A stretch of DNA of 64,000 bases from Calamus simplicifolius (lineage: Eukaryota > Streptophyta > Magnoliopsida > Arecales > Arecaceae). Both the position numbers and the translations under genes were made by a program. Below are positions 1 to 10,899 of this stretch, in pieces. The notes under the pieces are model-generated. The model had not been told where the DNA came from. It saw only the letters and a list, made by a program, of their open reading frames with translations, and made no database searches. Location of the stretch: assembly GCA_900491605.1 (NCBI GenBank), contig UESW01004354.1, positions 298,243-362,242 on the forward strand, written 5' to 3'. Numbering within the stretch: position 1 is the stretch's first letter; each line of letters starts with the position of its first letter.

Positions 1-2322
1 GACCTGCTATCGAAGGGGGCCCTCTTCGCAGCCGGGCTCAGCCCCTTGGACCTGCAAGGTGAGTCCCTTTCGTGCAGTTCATTTTTCTCGATTAATATGC
101 TTGGACCTGAGCACGTGTGCTTTGATGTGGCAACCGCAAGGTCGGCATTGTCGAGCCTCTCCAAGAGGAAGAGAGGAAAACGCCCGGGGAAGGGGGCGGC
201 GTGGATAGTAGCCGGCCCGAAAAGAGGGCCCATACATCCGCAAGAAGTTCGCCGGGTGCTGGAGCAGTCGCTGCAGAGACACCGGGGGCGAGAGAGGATC
301 CGGGGAGGGCGGTTATGGCGCCCGACCCTTTCGTGTTCGAGATTTCAGATAGCTCGGATGAGGCTCCGATGGCTCTTCCGACCGCGCCCCCCTTAAAAGA
401 GGAAACAGCGATGGAGTTGGCGGAGGCGGTCATCGCCGAGGAGCCTACCGCCCCCGAGGGATCGCCGTCGGCTCCGGCGGAAGAGGGTGAGGCGGTAGCT
501 GCAGCCGGGGAGGCTCAGGGGGAGCCTGCGGAGGAGATGCAGGTGGCGGAACAAGACGGGACCTTGGAGGGCCCGGTGGCGGAGACTCAAATGGTGGTTA
601 CTGAGGAAGGGGCGTCGGAGGAGGAGATGCGGCAAGGTGGGAGCTCCGTATTGGGAGCTTCTTCGAAAAAGGTTTTGGGGAGGCTGGCGCTTGGGCTGGC
701 TGAATTATCTGAGGAAACCCAAGCCAGGGCCTTGGTAGAGGAGGCCAGGAGGTTGAAGGCCTCTCAGGCGGAGGCCGCCCAGGCCGTCCTTCAGGCGGGG
801 TTGGCCCATTCGGCAGCTCGGACGCTAGCATTGAGGAGGCGTTCTCTGCTATGATAAGGTCGGCCCTGTATCCGGGTGCGGATCCTTCGGCGGACAAGTT
901 TGCCGACCTGAGGTTGGTCGACGCTGCATTTGGGCAGCAAGGCGTGGCAGAGAGTATTCATCTTCTTTCCGACATCGATAACACAACTTGATGAGGATGA
1001 CCCGGGCCTATGCCTCGCGGGTGAGTTACTTTTCTTGTGCGATAGATGTTTCTCGATTGACCCCATCGTGGGCTCTTATTTAATTTTTGCCTTTGCAGAG
1101 TGTTTTGCTTTCCCGGGCGATTTGCTGGCGCTTGAGTTTGGCGACGGGGGCCAGTGTCCAGGCTCGGAGGGAGAATGCCAAGCTCCAGTCGCGGCTGAAG
1201 GTGTCTGAGCAGTTTGAAGAGCTCATGGACACGATGGATAAGAACTTGAAGGGGGCAAGGGCGGCACATCAGGCTGCCGTGAACGAGGTGTCCAAGCAAA
1301 AGTGCAAAGTAAAGGAGCTGCAGGGACTCCTGGTGAAGAACGACAATGCGTGCTTGGAGTTGGCCAAAATTGAGTCAAAACACTCCGCGGAGGCGGCGGC
1401 GATGCGGCAAGAACACGGTGAAAGTATAAGTCGGCTGAGGAGAGAGGCCGACGAGGAAAGAAGGCGTTTGGCGAGGATGCTCGGTGAAGTGGAGGAGAAA
1501 CTGAAACGACGTGATGGCGAAATCGCCCATTTGAAGGAGAGTGCTAGGTGGGACCAGGGGACGATAGCTCGGGTGAGCACCGAGTTATCCCAGGCCCGAG
1601 AGATGCCGAAGCTAGACAGCTGAAGATCGGCACTCTGCAGGAGAGGGTTGAGCTGATTGGGGCTGACAGGACGAGAGCCAGGGCGAGGCAGAAGAGATGG
1701 CCAAAAGGTTGGCCGAGCGAGAGGGGGAGGTACGCTCTTATTTTACTCTTTTTGTTTTTCCTGCTGGGTTCTCGCAATGCTGATTTGATTTTGGATTTTT
1801 TGGATGGCAAAGATGGAGTCGGAGGTTCGGGCTCTTCAAGGTGAGCTAGCGTCCGCTCGCGATAGGAGCTCGGAGCTTGAGACGCGGGCTAGCGAGTTCG
1901 AGGAGCAAAATATCATTTTGCGGGCCCAAGTCGCAGAGGCCGAGAAACGGGCCGCTGAGGCCAACACGCAGCTCGCCATACTTAAGGGGAGGCAAGACGC
2001 TATGAGCGTAGACGCGTTCCATCACGGGATGGAAGAGTGCAAGCAGAGGATACTCAGTGGGCACCCGGAATGGGACCTTTCTTTTCTGAGCGTCGAAGAT
2101 TCTGAAGATGGCGAGTCCGAAGAAGAAGACGAAGATGAATATGTCGATGTTTCTGACGCCGAGCCTGGCGACGCCCCTGGTCCCAGCGAAGCCGTAGCCT
2201 CCGAGGGACGGTCGCAAACTGTCATAGAGGGGGCAAAAATATCAGAGAAGGGCGAATCTAGCCGTGCTCCTGCATATGTGACTGAGGGTATTCCCAAAGC
2301 CGGTGGGGCTCCTGGTTCTTAG
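1..2322 (+). pseudogene. Spliced antisense coiled-coil ORF of the Tat element (aORF), partial
   Basis: Likely exons are 1-57, 141-1020, 1099-1729 and 1813-2322, joined by introns with GTGAGT, GTGAGT and GTACGC donors and AG acceptors. The protein is acidic at first (Ala/Glu/Pro-rich, about 300-650). A segment ending LLSDIDNT follows, then a long coiled coil rich in Glu, Arg and Ala (about 1130-2030), and last an acidic tail (SEEEDEDEY) before the stop at 2320. Frameshifts near 990, 1610 and 1690 show decay. It runs opposite to gag-pol. Antisense additional ORFs between pol and the 3' LTR are known in Tat elements; no function is established. The start lies left of the window, and the phase of the first junction is uncertain. 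Confidence 0.6.
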
Positions 2323-2430
2323 GAGCCGCTCTTGTATCTTGCCCTTTTAGACATTTGTTTACGTTTCGTAGCAAAGGAATTTCTATTTTTTATCTGAGTG
2401 TTTTTCTTGCGTGACTTCGCCGTTGTGTAG

Positions 2431-3906
2431 TGTTGCCGCTGGGATCCGTCCTCCGACTCGGGCGCAGTCGAGCTGCAGCGTGGGCTCCCTCCTGGGGGAC
2501 CTGCAAAACAGTCCTCACGCGAGAGGCATTAGGGGTGGCCCTCTGCGGAAGACCCTCCGACGCCCAAGTCAGTGGAGACCAGCAATCAACAAATATGGGG
2601 GAAGGATCCCCCGGGAAGAGTTCTCCGAGCTCTTGTGGGAGCTTTCATGGCGGAGTGTGAGAACTGCGAATGAAAAATAGGCGTAGAATAGCCGTACCTG
2701 AGAGGCTTGAGGGTGGTAGTATTTATAGGCGGTCACCTGACTTCTTGGACGTGCTCTGGATGAGGTCTGAAAGTTGTTGGGATTCGAAACGGATTCGAAT
2801 CAGGTTGTTACAGGGCCGGTAGGATCCATATCTGGTTAGTTAGAGGATCGATGGCTGGGAGGGGGGAGAGCTAGCCGATGGTTCGAGACTCAGTGGCTGC
2901 GTGGTCCCTAGGCCACTATTGTAGGTCCTAGGCCACATTTTGGCATGATTCCTTGCTTGGAATCTTATTCTGTTACAGTGAACTTGAACTCTCCCGCGTC
3001 AGATTGCAGAGGTGTTGTGGTTCAGTCATCATGGCTGGCGGAGGCTTGGCGGAGGTAGGTGCCGAGGCATAAAGGGCGAACATGGCAGCCATAAATGCCT
3101 TAAAGCAGGGAAGAAAATAAGGCATTGAATGCCTTAAAGCAGGTGGATATATGTGGCCTTTATGAGGTCATAAATGCCTTGATGCAAAAGACATAGCGTG
3201 GTTGTGGAGGCCGAACTATATTTGCCGAACTATATTTGCCGAGGCATGTTGGCCGAACTATATTTGCCGAGGCATGTTGGCCGAGCTATGCTGAAGCTGG
3301 CTGAGGCTGAGGCTGGCCGAGCTATGCTGAAGCTGACTGAGGCTGAGGCTGGCCGAGCTATGTTGGCCGAGCTATGCTGAAGCTGGCTGAGGCTGAGGCT
3401 GGCCGAGCTATGCTGGCCGAGCTATGATGGCCGAGCTATGCTGAAGCTGGCTGATGCTGAGGCTGGCCGAGCTATGCTGGCCGAGCTATGCTGGCCGAGC
3501 TATGTTGAAGCTGGCTGATGCTGAGGCTGGCCGAGCTATATGATGGCCAAGCTATGTTGGCCGAAGTATATTTGCCGAACTATATTTTCCGAGGCATGTT
3601 GGCCGAAGTATGCTTTCTCCTCTCTTTTTATTCCATTAAATGCTGGCTAAGTCATTATGACCGTTTCTGCACCATTAAATGCTCCAGCCTATTGATTTAC
3701 TGCCAGATATTAATGAGGGGGCCCAGAACCCACGCATATGACGTGGCCCTTCTTTTCCTCTTGTTCTCTTTCTTCATTATGAGGAGACTCTTGTTGCTAG
3801 CATGTCGCGCCAAGAGGCCAGCTGGCAAGCAGGGCATTTGGACTGGGCATGACCCCATCGCCGATGTGAGTGGTCAACAATGCAATGACGATTTTACCCC
3901 TCATCA
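2431..3906 (-). repeat. Solo LTR with intact target duplication
   Basis: The segment reads TGTTGCCGCT... to ...CCCCTCATCA on the plus strand (1476 bp) and is the reverse complement of the LTRs at 11940-13316 and 16730-18188. TGTAG stands on both sides (2426-2430 and 3907-3911). No internal element sequence is attached on either side, so this is a solo LTR left by recombination between the two LTRs of a full insertion. TATA (plus ATTTATA) is at 2721-2727. It inserted downstream of the antisense ORF and upstream of the GTCGGC array. Confidence 0.93.
3215..3600 (-). repeat. GCCGAGCTATG tandem repeats inside the solo LTR
   Basis: Short units built on GGCCGAGCTATGCTG alternate with GAAGCTGGCTGAGGCTGAG blocks, in the U3 part of the LTR upstream of its TATA box. 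The same array with different copy number is at 12240-12560 and 17030-17410, so copy number changes between LTRs of one family. Confidence 0.85.
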
Positions 3907-3907
3907 T

Positions 3908-4999
3908 GTAGTCTTGCCTCAATGGTGAGCGGCCCATGGCTCGCTGATACCCTTGGGCCATCCTTGATCCGAGACTAGGAAAATGTATTGGCTCGGGCCG
4001 ATAGGCGAAACATGTCGGTCTGGACCGATGAACAAAGTAGGTCGGCTAGAGCCGACGAGCGAAATAGGTCGGCTAGGACCGATGGATAAAGTAGATCGGC
4101 TAGGGCCGATAAGCAAAATGGGTCGGCTAGGGCCGACGAGCGAAATAGGTCGGCTAGGGCCGACGGACAAAGTAGATCGGCTAGGGCCAACGAGCAAAAG
4201 GGGTCGGCTAGGGCGACGGGCGAAGTAGATCGGCTAGGGCCGATAAGCAAAATGGGTCGGCTAGGGCAACGAGCGAAATAGGTCGGCTAGGGCCGACGGA
4301 CAAAGTAGATCGGCTAGGGCCGACGATCGAAAAGGGGTCGGCTAGGGCCGACGGGCGAAATAGGTCGGCTGAGGCCGACGGGCAAAATGGGTCGGTTGGG
4401 GCCGACAAACAAAATGGATCGGCTGGGGCCGGTCGACAAAATAGATCTTCGCNGTAGTCTTGCCTCAATGGTGAGCGGCCCATGGCTCGCTGATACCCTT
4501 GGGCCATCCTTGATCCGAGACTAGGAAAATGTATTGGCTCGGGCCGATAGGCGAAACATGTCGGTCTGGACCGATGAACAAAGTAGGTCGGCTAGAGCCG
4601 ACGAGCGAAATAGGTCGGCTAGGACCGATGGACAAAGTAGATCGGCTAGGGCCGATAAGCAAAATGGGTCGGCTAGGGCCGACGAGCGAAATAGGTCGGC
4701 TAGGGCCGACGGACAAAGTAGATCGGCTAGGGCCGACGAGCAAAAGGGTCGGCTAGGGCCGACGGGCGAAGTAGATCGGCTAGGGCCGATAAGCAAAATG
4801 GGTCGGCTAGGGCCAACGAGCGAAATAGGTCGGCTAGGGCCGACGGACAAAGTAGATCGGCTAGGGCCGACGATCGAAAAGGGGTCGGCTAGGGCCGACG
4901 GGCGAAATAGGTCGGCTGAGGCCGATGGGCAAAATGGGTCGGTTGGGGCCGACAAACAAAATGGATCGGCTGGGGCCGGTCGACAAAATAGATCTTCGC
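3908..4999. other. 545-bp direct duplication flanking a single N (probable assembly overlap)
   Basis: 3908-4452 and 4454-4999 are near-identical from GTAGTCTTGCC to GATCTTCGC and meet exactly at the only ambiguous base (4453). The few differences are mostly single-base indels (GGGCGAC against GGGCCGAC). This is what two contig ends with an unmerged overlap look like. A true tandem duplication is possible but less likely. Confidence 0.75.
3985..4999 (+). repeat. 27-bp hairpin tandem array, present twice around an N
   Basis: Units of 27 bp have the form RTCGGCTAGGGCCGAY plus an 11-bp A-rich spacer. The 16-bp core can fold back (GTCGGC-TAGG-GCCGAC). Because 27 is a multiple of three, spurious open frames run through it on both strands (RSARADERN type). 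The whole stretch 3908-4452 recurs at 4454-4999; see the duplication entry. Confidence 0.9.
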
Positions 5000-5410
5000 G
5001 CTTTCTGCCATTCTGTCAACGTCCTGCCGCTCCGCAGGCGATTCGGTTTTGATTTTACCAGAATCGATGATACGGCACAGTGGGAGGAATAAAGCTGCGT
5101 CAGAGCTTTCCAGAAGGTGCTCTTTTCCCACGCAGGTCATTTCGCGCGCACGCAATCGCCCACCATTGGCGGATGCCGCTTCCGAAGGACGATACTCTGG
5201 ATCCGCCAGTTTTCGAGGTGCTGGCTGGCGATCACCCGTATTAAATGACAGTGATCCGGGATCAGGAGGAGATCTTCGTACATGTCGTAAGTCCAGTGGT
5301 GGGCTTGGCGCGCAGTGGGGCGCTGCGTCTATCCTGAGGAGCCACGCGGAGGCGTGGGACAGGTGTTCGAATCTCGGGACTCTCAGCTCTGATAGCTCAT
5401 CTTGGGTCTT
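5000..5410. other. Element sequence without recognised feature
   Basis: Single-copy, GC-rich sequence between the 27-bp array and a TATA box. No convincing ORF, repeat or domain was seen. It may be the promoter region of the following plus-strand unit. Confidence 0.5.
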
Positions 5411-5416
5411 CCTGCC

Positions 5417-6125
5417 TATAAAAAGGGGGAAAAGGGGTCCCGTTTGGTTATCCCCAAAGTGTCTTTTCCACTAGAGCTTCCAGTATGCCCGCTTCTCTGT
5501 TGCTACGAGTGGGAGGATCAATTTTTCCTCTCATGGGCTCCTTGCCGCCGGATAGCTGGGGCGACTGGGGAGCTGCTGAAGAATGGCTCGCCCTTAGGGG
5601 ATGGGTCCCGGAGATCATATGGAGAGCGCACAAGGGGGGCGCAGAGATCATACGGGGAGCGCACATATGCGCTTCCTATGTGGTCTTTGCGGCTTGCTAC
5701 GGGGGGCGCAAGGTAGGAAGCGCGCGCGGGCCTCCCATGACTTACTTGAACTTCTCCTCCCTCCCTGATTCAGATTCCTGGGCTCGGCGCTTGGGGAGGG
5801 GGTGAGAGCGCCTCGCCCGCCGACTCCTTGTCCTTGAGACATGGCAAGGCGTGGCAGTACACCCCCGGTTGGGTGATTTGGGATGGCGTCCAGATATCCC
5901 GGTTGGGTCACCGAGATATCGCCACGACTCGGAGCCAGTTGCAACTATTGGTCCGTGTCGACGGGCAATTATCGGCCCTAACCGACTGGGACGCGATCAC
6001 GACTGTCTAGTTGCCCGAGTTTTGTATTTGCCTTTATTTTATGCATTTCAATGCTCTTGTAACGCCTATGAGGCATTTGTAATTGATCATGATCGGCAAT
6101 AAAGAGAGTTATATTCTGTGTCTCA
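5417..6125 (+). other. Putative antisense transcription unit (TATA to AATAAA)
   Basis: A TATA box (TATAAAAA, 5417-5424) is followed by an open frame at 5485-5805 (106 codons, MPASLLLRVGG...) and by a second short frame ending DWDAITTV at about 6007. An AATAAA signal is at 6098-6103. The orientation is opposite to gag-pol. The proteins match nothing I recognise and the frame is interrupted, so this is either a decayed gene of the element or a non-coding transcript. Promoter and poly(A) signal are seen; transcription is inferred. Confidence 0.35.
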
Positions 6126-6429
6126 ATCTCTATCTTTTCTTGTGCCGAGCTTTTTGCTATCGTTGTTTGTGGGGCATAAAGGAGTCTCGCTCGTCCTTAG
6201 ACGAGGATCTCACGCCGCCCGGACTAATTAAGGTTCGCGCACGATAGTTCAGAGATCGTTCGGCGAAAGCACGCTCCTTGCTTAGGTCAGGAGCCTGGTA
6301 TTTTTGTGCTCCGCTTTTATCGGAGCTCGGAGTATCGTGAGCCGCTTTGGCCGAAGTTCGGGGGATCTTTTACCTTCTCCCATTACGGTTCGGGGAATCT
6401 GTTGCTCGAGTCAGTCGAGTTTCGAAAGT

Positions 6430-6660
6430 ATCTGCCTCGGCCCTGCCAAGGTTCGGAGGTTTGGTAGCTCGGCCTTGCCGAGGTTCGGAGATTTTGCAGC
6501 TCGGCCCTGCCGAAGGCTCGGAGATTTGGTAGCTCGGCCCTGCCGAGATTTGGGGAACTAGTAGCTCGGCCCTGCCGAGGTTTGGAGAATTTTGTAGCTC
6601 GGCCCTGCCGAGGTTCGGAGAACTGGTAGCTCGGCCCTGCCGAGGTTTGGAGAACTGGTC
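6430..6660. repeat. AGCTCGGCCCTGCCGAGG hairpin tandem array
   Basis: About eight units of 30-33 bp, each with CTCGGCCCTGCCGAG (stem CTCGGC, 3-base loop) followed by GTTCGGAGA and a variable T/A-rich spacer. The same core makes up the larger array at 7880-8905. Confidence 0.85.
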
Positions 6661-7065
6661 ACTGAAGGGAGCGACTCAGCTGTAATGCGGGTCGCAGTGT
6701 TAGGCCCACGCGGCGCTTAATAAAGGGGGCGCCAGAGCGGAACGGGCGGTACATTGTCACGCCTTTATTGGTGCGGCCACTCCTCTCAAAAGGGGGCAGG
6801 ATATTGGCCGAGTGCCGGACTTCCACATTTTCCGAGAAGAAAGGGGGCGGCATTAAGAGGCTTGGGGAAGCGTCGAAGGCATTTATTGCGAGGGCCGACA
6901 GATTGAGAAATGTTCACCTGGGGAACTCCCGAACAATCCGCTTGCGCTTATCGATCTTGCTCGGGATAGGGCGCGACTCTTCATTCCTCATGCATTAGAA
7001 TGGTGACACGTGGCAAACTCTCATGGGTCGGTGTTTGCGGCGCGGCCGATCGAGATACCTGCCTG
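6661..7065. other. Element sequence without recognised feature
   Basis: GC-rich single-copy sequence between two repeat arrays. Short frames on both strands are not conserved in composition and match nothing I recognise. Confidence 0.4.
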
Positions 7066-7069
7066 GCGG

Positions 7070-7560
7070 TATAAATATGACGAGGGGGACCGGTCTTGAC
7101 CATTCCTTGGTTTGAGCTCTGAAAAGGAATGGCCTCTCCAGCGCGATCGTCAAGTGACTCGCATTCCTCTTAGCAGCCTGCGCGTTCGGAGGGGAGGTGC
7201 ACCTCCGTAACTATCGATGGGCTGAGCCTCGCGTCGGGTTTCGCAGCAACGAGCAGCTTGCAGGACTGCCGAAGAATTCTTGGACGTTTCTGTCAGGGAG
7301 GCGGAGGCCTTACGCCGGTTGATAGACCGGCAGAGGGAGGAAATTATGTCCCTTCGTCAGCAGGTGGCTGACCTGATGGAGCGCTTGGAGGAACTGTTAG
7401 CCTCTGGGAGTGACTCCGAATTCTGATTCGGGGACTCCCCTCTTGTTTTTGCTTTTTACCGCCTCTTTGTAGTCCACCTCCTTTATGAATGAAAGATGGA
7501 CCTTGTTTATCTGTGAAGTCCCTTTCTTTGAGTATTTACGGCCTTGACCTGTGTGACGGA
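7070..7560 (+). other. Small antisense unit with short coiled-coil reading frame
   Basis: A TATA box (TATAAATA, 7070-7077) precedes an ATG at 7130 whose frame stops after 14 codons (MASPARSSSDSHSS). Further on, an open stretch encodes VSVREAEALRRLIDRQREEI and then LRQQVADLMERLEELL, ending SDSEF and TGA near 7426. The second part has clear heptads. An intron or a frameshift must lie between the two parts. It is antisense to gag-pol, like the ORF at 1-2322, but smaller. Function unknown. Confidence 0.4.
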
Positions 7561-7879
7561 TTAGGGGGCCGCCGTGGCCCCGTCGTTTTTGTGTGTTGAT
7601 ATGGGTTCTTTGAACGACGGGTTATAGGGGTGTCACCCAAAAGATTTCCAGTAGCAGAGAGGGGAATCGTCTAGCTCTGCTCGGAGCTATCGGCCGATTG
7701 TGTGGGGCTCAACGGCCTTAAAGGGGGGTTTTGCCAATGGTGGCTCGTGTCGATGGTTTTTGCTCAACGTGTTCGTTTTCAAACTGGACAAAGTCCTTCG
7801 GGGACTATTTGGGGGCCGTTCGGCTTTAGTCGTGGCCTGTATACTTCGGCTTTTTGTCTGAATGATTTTTACCTGGCCC

Positions 7880-8905
7880 TGCTATGGCTCGGGTAATTCG
7901 TTGCTCGGCCCAGCCGAGGTTCGGAGAAATATTTTACTTGGCCCTGCCAAGGCTCGGAGATTCGTTGCTCGGCCCAGCCGAGGTTCGGAGACTTTGTTTT
8001 ACTTGGCCCTGCCAAGGTTCGGAGATTTTGTTTTACTTGGCCCTGCCAAGGTTCGAAGATTTGTTTTACTTGGCCCTGCCAAGGTTCGGAGATTCGTTGC
8101 TCGGCCCAGCCGAGGTTCGGAGACTTTGTTTTACTTGGCCCTGCCAAGGTTCGGAGATTTTATTTTACTTGGCCCTGCCAAGGTTCGGAGATTTGTTGCT
8201 CGGCCCAGCCGAGGTTCGGAGATTTGTTTTACTTGGCCCTGCCAAGGTTCGGAGATTTGTTGCTCGGCCCAGCCGAGGTTCGGAGACTTTGTTTTACTTG
8301 GCCCTGCCAAGGTTCGGAGATTTTATTTTACTTGGCCCTGCCAAGGTTCGGAGATTTGTTGCTCGGCCCAGCCGAGGTTCGGAGATTTTGTTTTACTTGG
8401 CCCTGCCAAGGTTCGGAGATTTTGTTTTACTTGGCCCTGCCAAGGTTCGGAGATTTGTTGCTCGGCCCAGCCGAGGTTCGGAGACTTTGTTTTACTTGGC
8501 CCTGCCAAGGTTCGGAGATTTTGTTTTACTTGGCCCTGCCAAGGTTCGGAGATTTGTTGCTCGGCCCAGCCGAGGTTCAGACTTTGTTTTACTTGGCCCT
8601 GCCAAGGTTCGGAGATTTTGTTTTATTGGCCCTGCCAAGGTTCGGAGATTTGTTGCTCGGCCCTGCCAAGGTTCGGAGATTTTGTTTTACTTGGCCCTGC
8701 CAAGGTTCGGAGATTTTGTTTTACTTGGCCCTGCCAAGGTTCGGAGATTCGTTGCTCGGCCCAGCCGAGGTTCGGAGACTTTGTTTTACTTGGCCCTGCC
8801 AAGGTTCGAAGATTTGTTGCTCGGCCCAGCCGAGGTTCGGAGACTTTGTTTTACTTGGCCCTGCCAAGGTTCGGAGATTCCTGTTGAACAGACAGCTCGG
8901 TCGTG
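7880..8905. repeat. 1-kb hairpin tandem array, two alternating unit types
   Basis: Units of 32-34 bp occur in two forms, one with CTTGGCCCTGCCAAG and one with CTCGGCCCAGCCGAG, both followed by GTTCGGAGA and a T-rich spacer. Each core is a perfect short inverted repeat with a 3-base loop, and where the first stem base changes (T or C) the partner base changes too (A or G). Stop-free frames across the array are artefacts of the repeat. Confidence 0.93.
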
Positions 8906-9049
8906 CCGAGGATTGGTAAGCAGTATCTGTTTCTTTTCACAATTTATAGCAATATAGTGCGTAATGATTCACGCGATAGATTTTGAGGAAACAGATAAAC
9001 AGGAATATGCAGTGAGGTATATGGAGATTGTTTAGAGGGGACATACCCT

Positions 9050-10181
9050 ACTGACAATATTTACGAAGGTTGTCCGCGTTCCAAGTCCGGGGAATAGACT
9101 TCCCATCAAGATCCTGCAGCTTGTAGGTTCATGGTCCAATAATCTCCGCTATTTGATACGGGCCCTCCCAGTTTGGCGCCAGCTTTCCTTGCTCCAGCGG
9201 TTTGGATACAGCAGCTTTCCGAAGGACAAGGTCGCCGGGTAGGAAGGATTTCCCCTAACCCGGGAGGCATGGTACCGAGCCACCCTCTGTTGATAAGCAG
9301 CCGTCCTGATTCGGGCCTTTTCTCTGACTTCTTCCACCAAGTCGAGGTTGGTGCGGAGTTGCTCGTTGCTAGCCTCCTCCGAATAGCTTTCTACCCGCAA
9401 AGATGGGAGGCCTATTTCGACAGGGATGACAGCCTCTGTGCCAAAAGCCATTCGGAATGGAGTCTCGCCGGTCGGGATCCTCGGGGTAGTTCGGTAGGCC
9501 CACAAGACATGATGTAGCTCATCGGCCCATCTGCCTTGGGCTCTGGAGAGGCGAGCTTTGATTCCCTGGAGGAGAGTTCTGTTAGGTCACCTCGGCCGCT
9601 CCGTTGGCTTGTGGGTGCCCGACCGAAGTGAGGTGGTGTCGGATTCCGTGCTCCTCGCAGAACTGACGAAATTTGGAATTGTCGAACTGCTTGCCATTAT
9701 CGGTGATTATAGTGTGGGGTAGGCCGAATCGGCAGATGATGGACCTCCACACGAAGTCTCTGGCCCGTGCCTCGTAATTTGTGCGACCGCTTCCGCTTCG
9801 ACCCATTTGGTGAAGTAGTCAATGGCGACAAATAAGAATTTCCGCTGTCCTGTCGCGAGCGGGAATGGGCCGAGGATGTCCATCCCCCATTTGGCAAAGG
9901 GCCAAGCGGAGGATATAGAACTAGCTCGGCGGAAGGGAGTCTTTGGATGTTTGCGTGCCTCTGGCAGGAGTCACAGGCTCGGACTAAATCGTCCGCGTCC
10001 CTTTGCATGGTCGGCCAGTAGTAGCCCTGCCGCAATACCTTGTGACATAGGGATCGGCTTCCCAGATGGTTGCCGCAAATCCCTTCATGTACCTCGCCAG
10101 AGCGTAGTCCGCTTCGGATGGGCGAAGGCATCTAAGCAGCGGCATGGAGAATGACCGCTTGTAAAGTTGGTTGTCAATCAA
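9050..10181 (-). pseudogene. Integrase
   Basis: An H2C2 zinc-binding region comes first (HEGICGNHLGSRSLCHKVLR, then GYYWPTMQRDADDLVRACDSC). The catalytic core follows, with IITDNGKQFDNSKFRQFCEE and HPQANGAAE. The C-terminal part is AYRTTPRIPTGETPFRMAFG and a tail ending near 9050. Integrase inserts the cDNA copy. Frameshifts lie near 9980, 9700-9800 and 9580, and a TAG stop occurs near 9145. The last 45 codons match the integrase remnant at 14220-14370 of the nested element, which shows that the two families are close relatives. Confidence 0.85.
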
Positions 10182-10211
10182 TACATAGTGGGTGCCTGCA
10201 GCTTCAGCTTC

Positions 10212-10835
10212 CTAGTCCTCTCTTCGGTCGGATGGAAGCGACCCTTCTTTGAGATATTTGAAGGATCGGGTCGAACCAGATGGTTCGGCCTCGACTTGCA
10301 TCACTCGGTCGGCTTCCATGATGCTCGGCTTTTCCAGAGTCTCCAAGTGGAATTTTTGCTCGGCATCCATTGACTCCGTGGTTGCCAGTCGGGAGAGTAG
10401 GTCGGCACGGGCGTTCTCAGATCTAGGGATCTGAATAATTTCAAATTCAGAAAAATGAGGAAGCAAGTTACGCACCTCCTGGAGATACCGAATCATGTTC
10501 GGCTCTCGAGCTTCGAATTCTCCCCGAACATGGCCGGCTACCAGCTGAGAGTCGGTGAAGGCGTTGAGTCTTTCTACCTTCAGATTATGGGCGATCCGGA
10601 GGCCAGCTAACAGGGCTTCATACTCGGCTTCGTTGTTGGAAGCCGGGAAGGAGAATCGGACGCCATACTCGAAGGTCATCCCCTCGGGGCTGGTGAGAAC
10701 TAGACCCGCACCGGAGTGATGGGCATTGGACGACCCGTCGACGTAAGGAGCCACCGGCTCCAGATTTTGGCTCTTCAGGGAGTCTGGGGTAGAACCGTCC
10801 TCTGGGATGGTGCACTCGAGGAGGAAGTCGGCCAA
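10212..10835 (-). pseudogene. Second, archaeal-type RNase H domain
   Basis: One open frame of 207 codons holds APYVDGSSNAHHSGAGLVL, then SNNEAEYEALLAGLRIA, AFTDSQLVAGHV and ENARADLLSRLA. This is the RVT_3/archaeal-like RNase H pattern with its Asp, Glu, Asp, Asp residues in order. A second RNase H between the ordinary RNase H and integrase is the known mark of Tat elements. This is the best preserved Pol domain in the copy. Confidence 0.88.
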
Positions 10836-10899
10836 TACTTGGGCTTTGATGGCTGGGCGAGGCTGAAAGTGTATGTCGTGCTCGCTTTGCTTCGACGGC

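Noticed and set aside
4534..5052. Repetitive Arg/Ser/Ala protein (RSARADERN units)
   Set aside because: The 27-bp period keeps all frames open on both strands. No start context or non-repeat domain.
7862..8957. Open frames of more than 340 codons in several frames
   Set aside because: They only run through a tandem array whose unit has no stop codon; protein text is a simple repeat in every frame.
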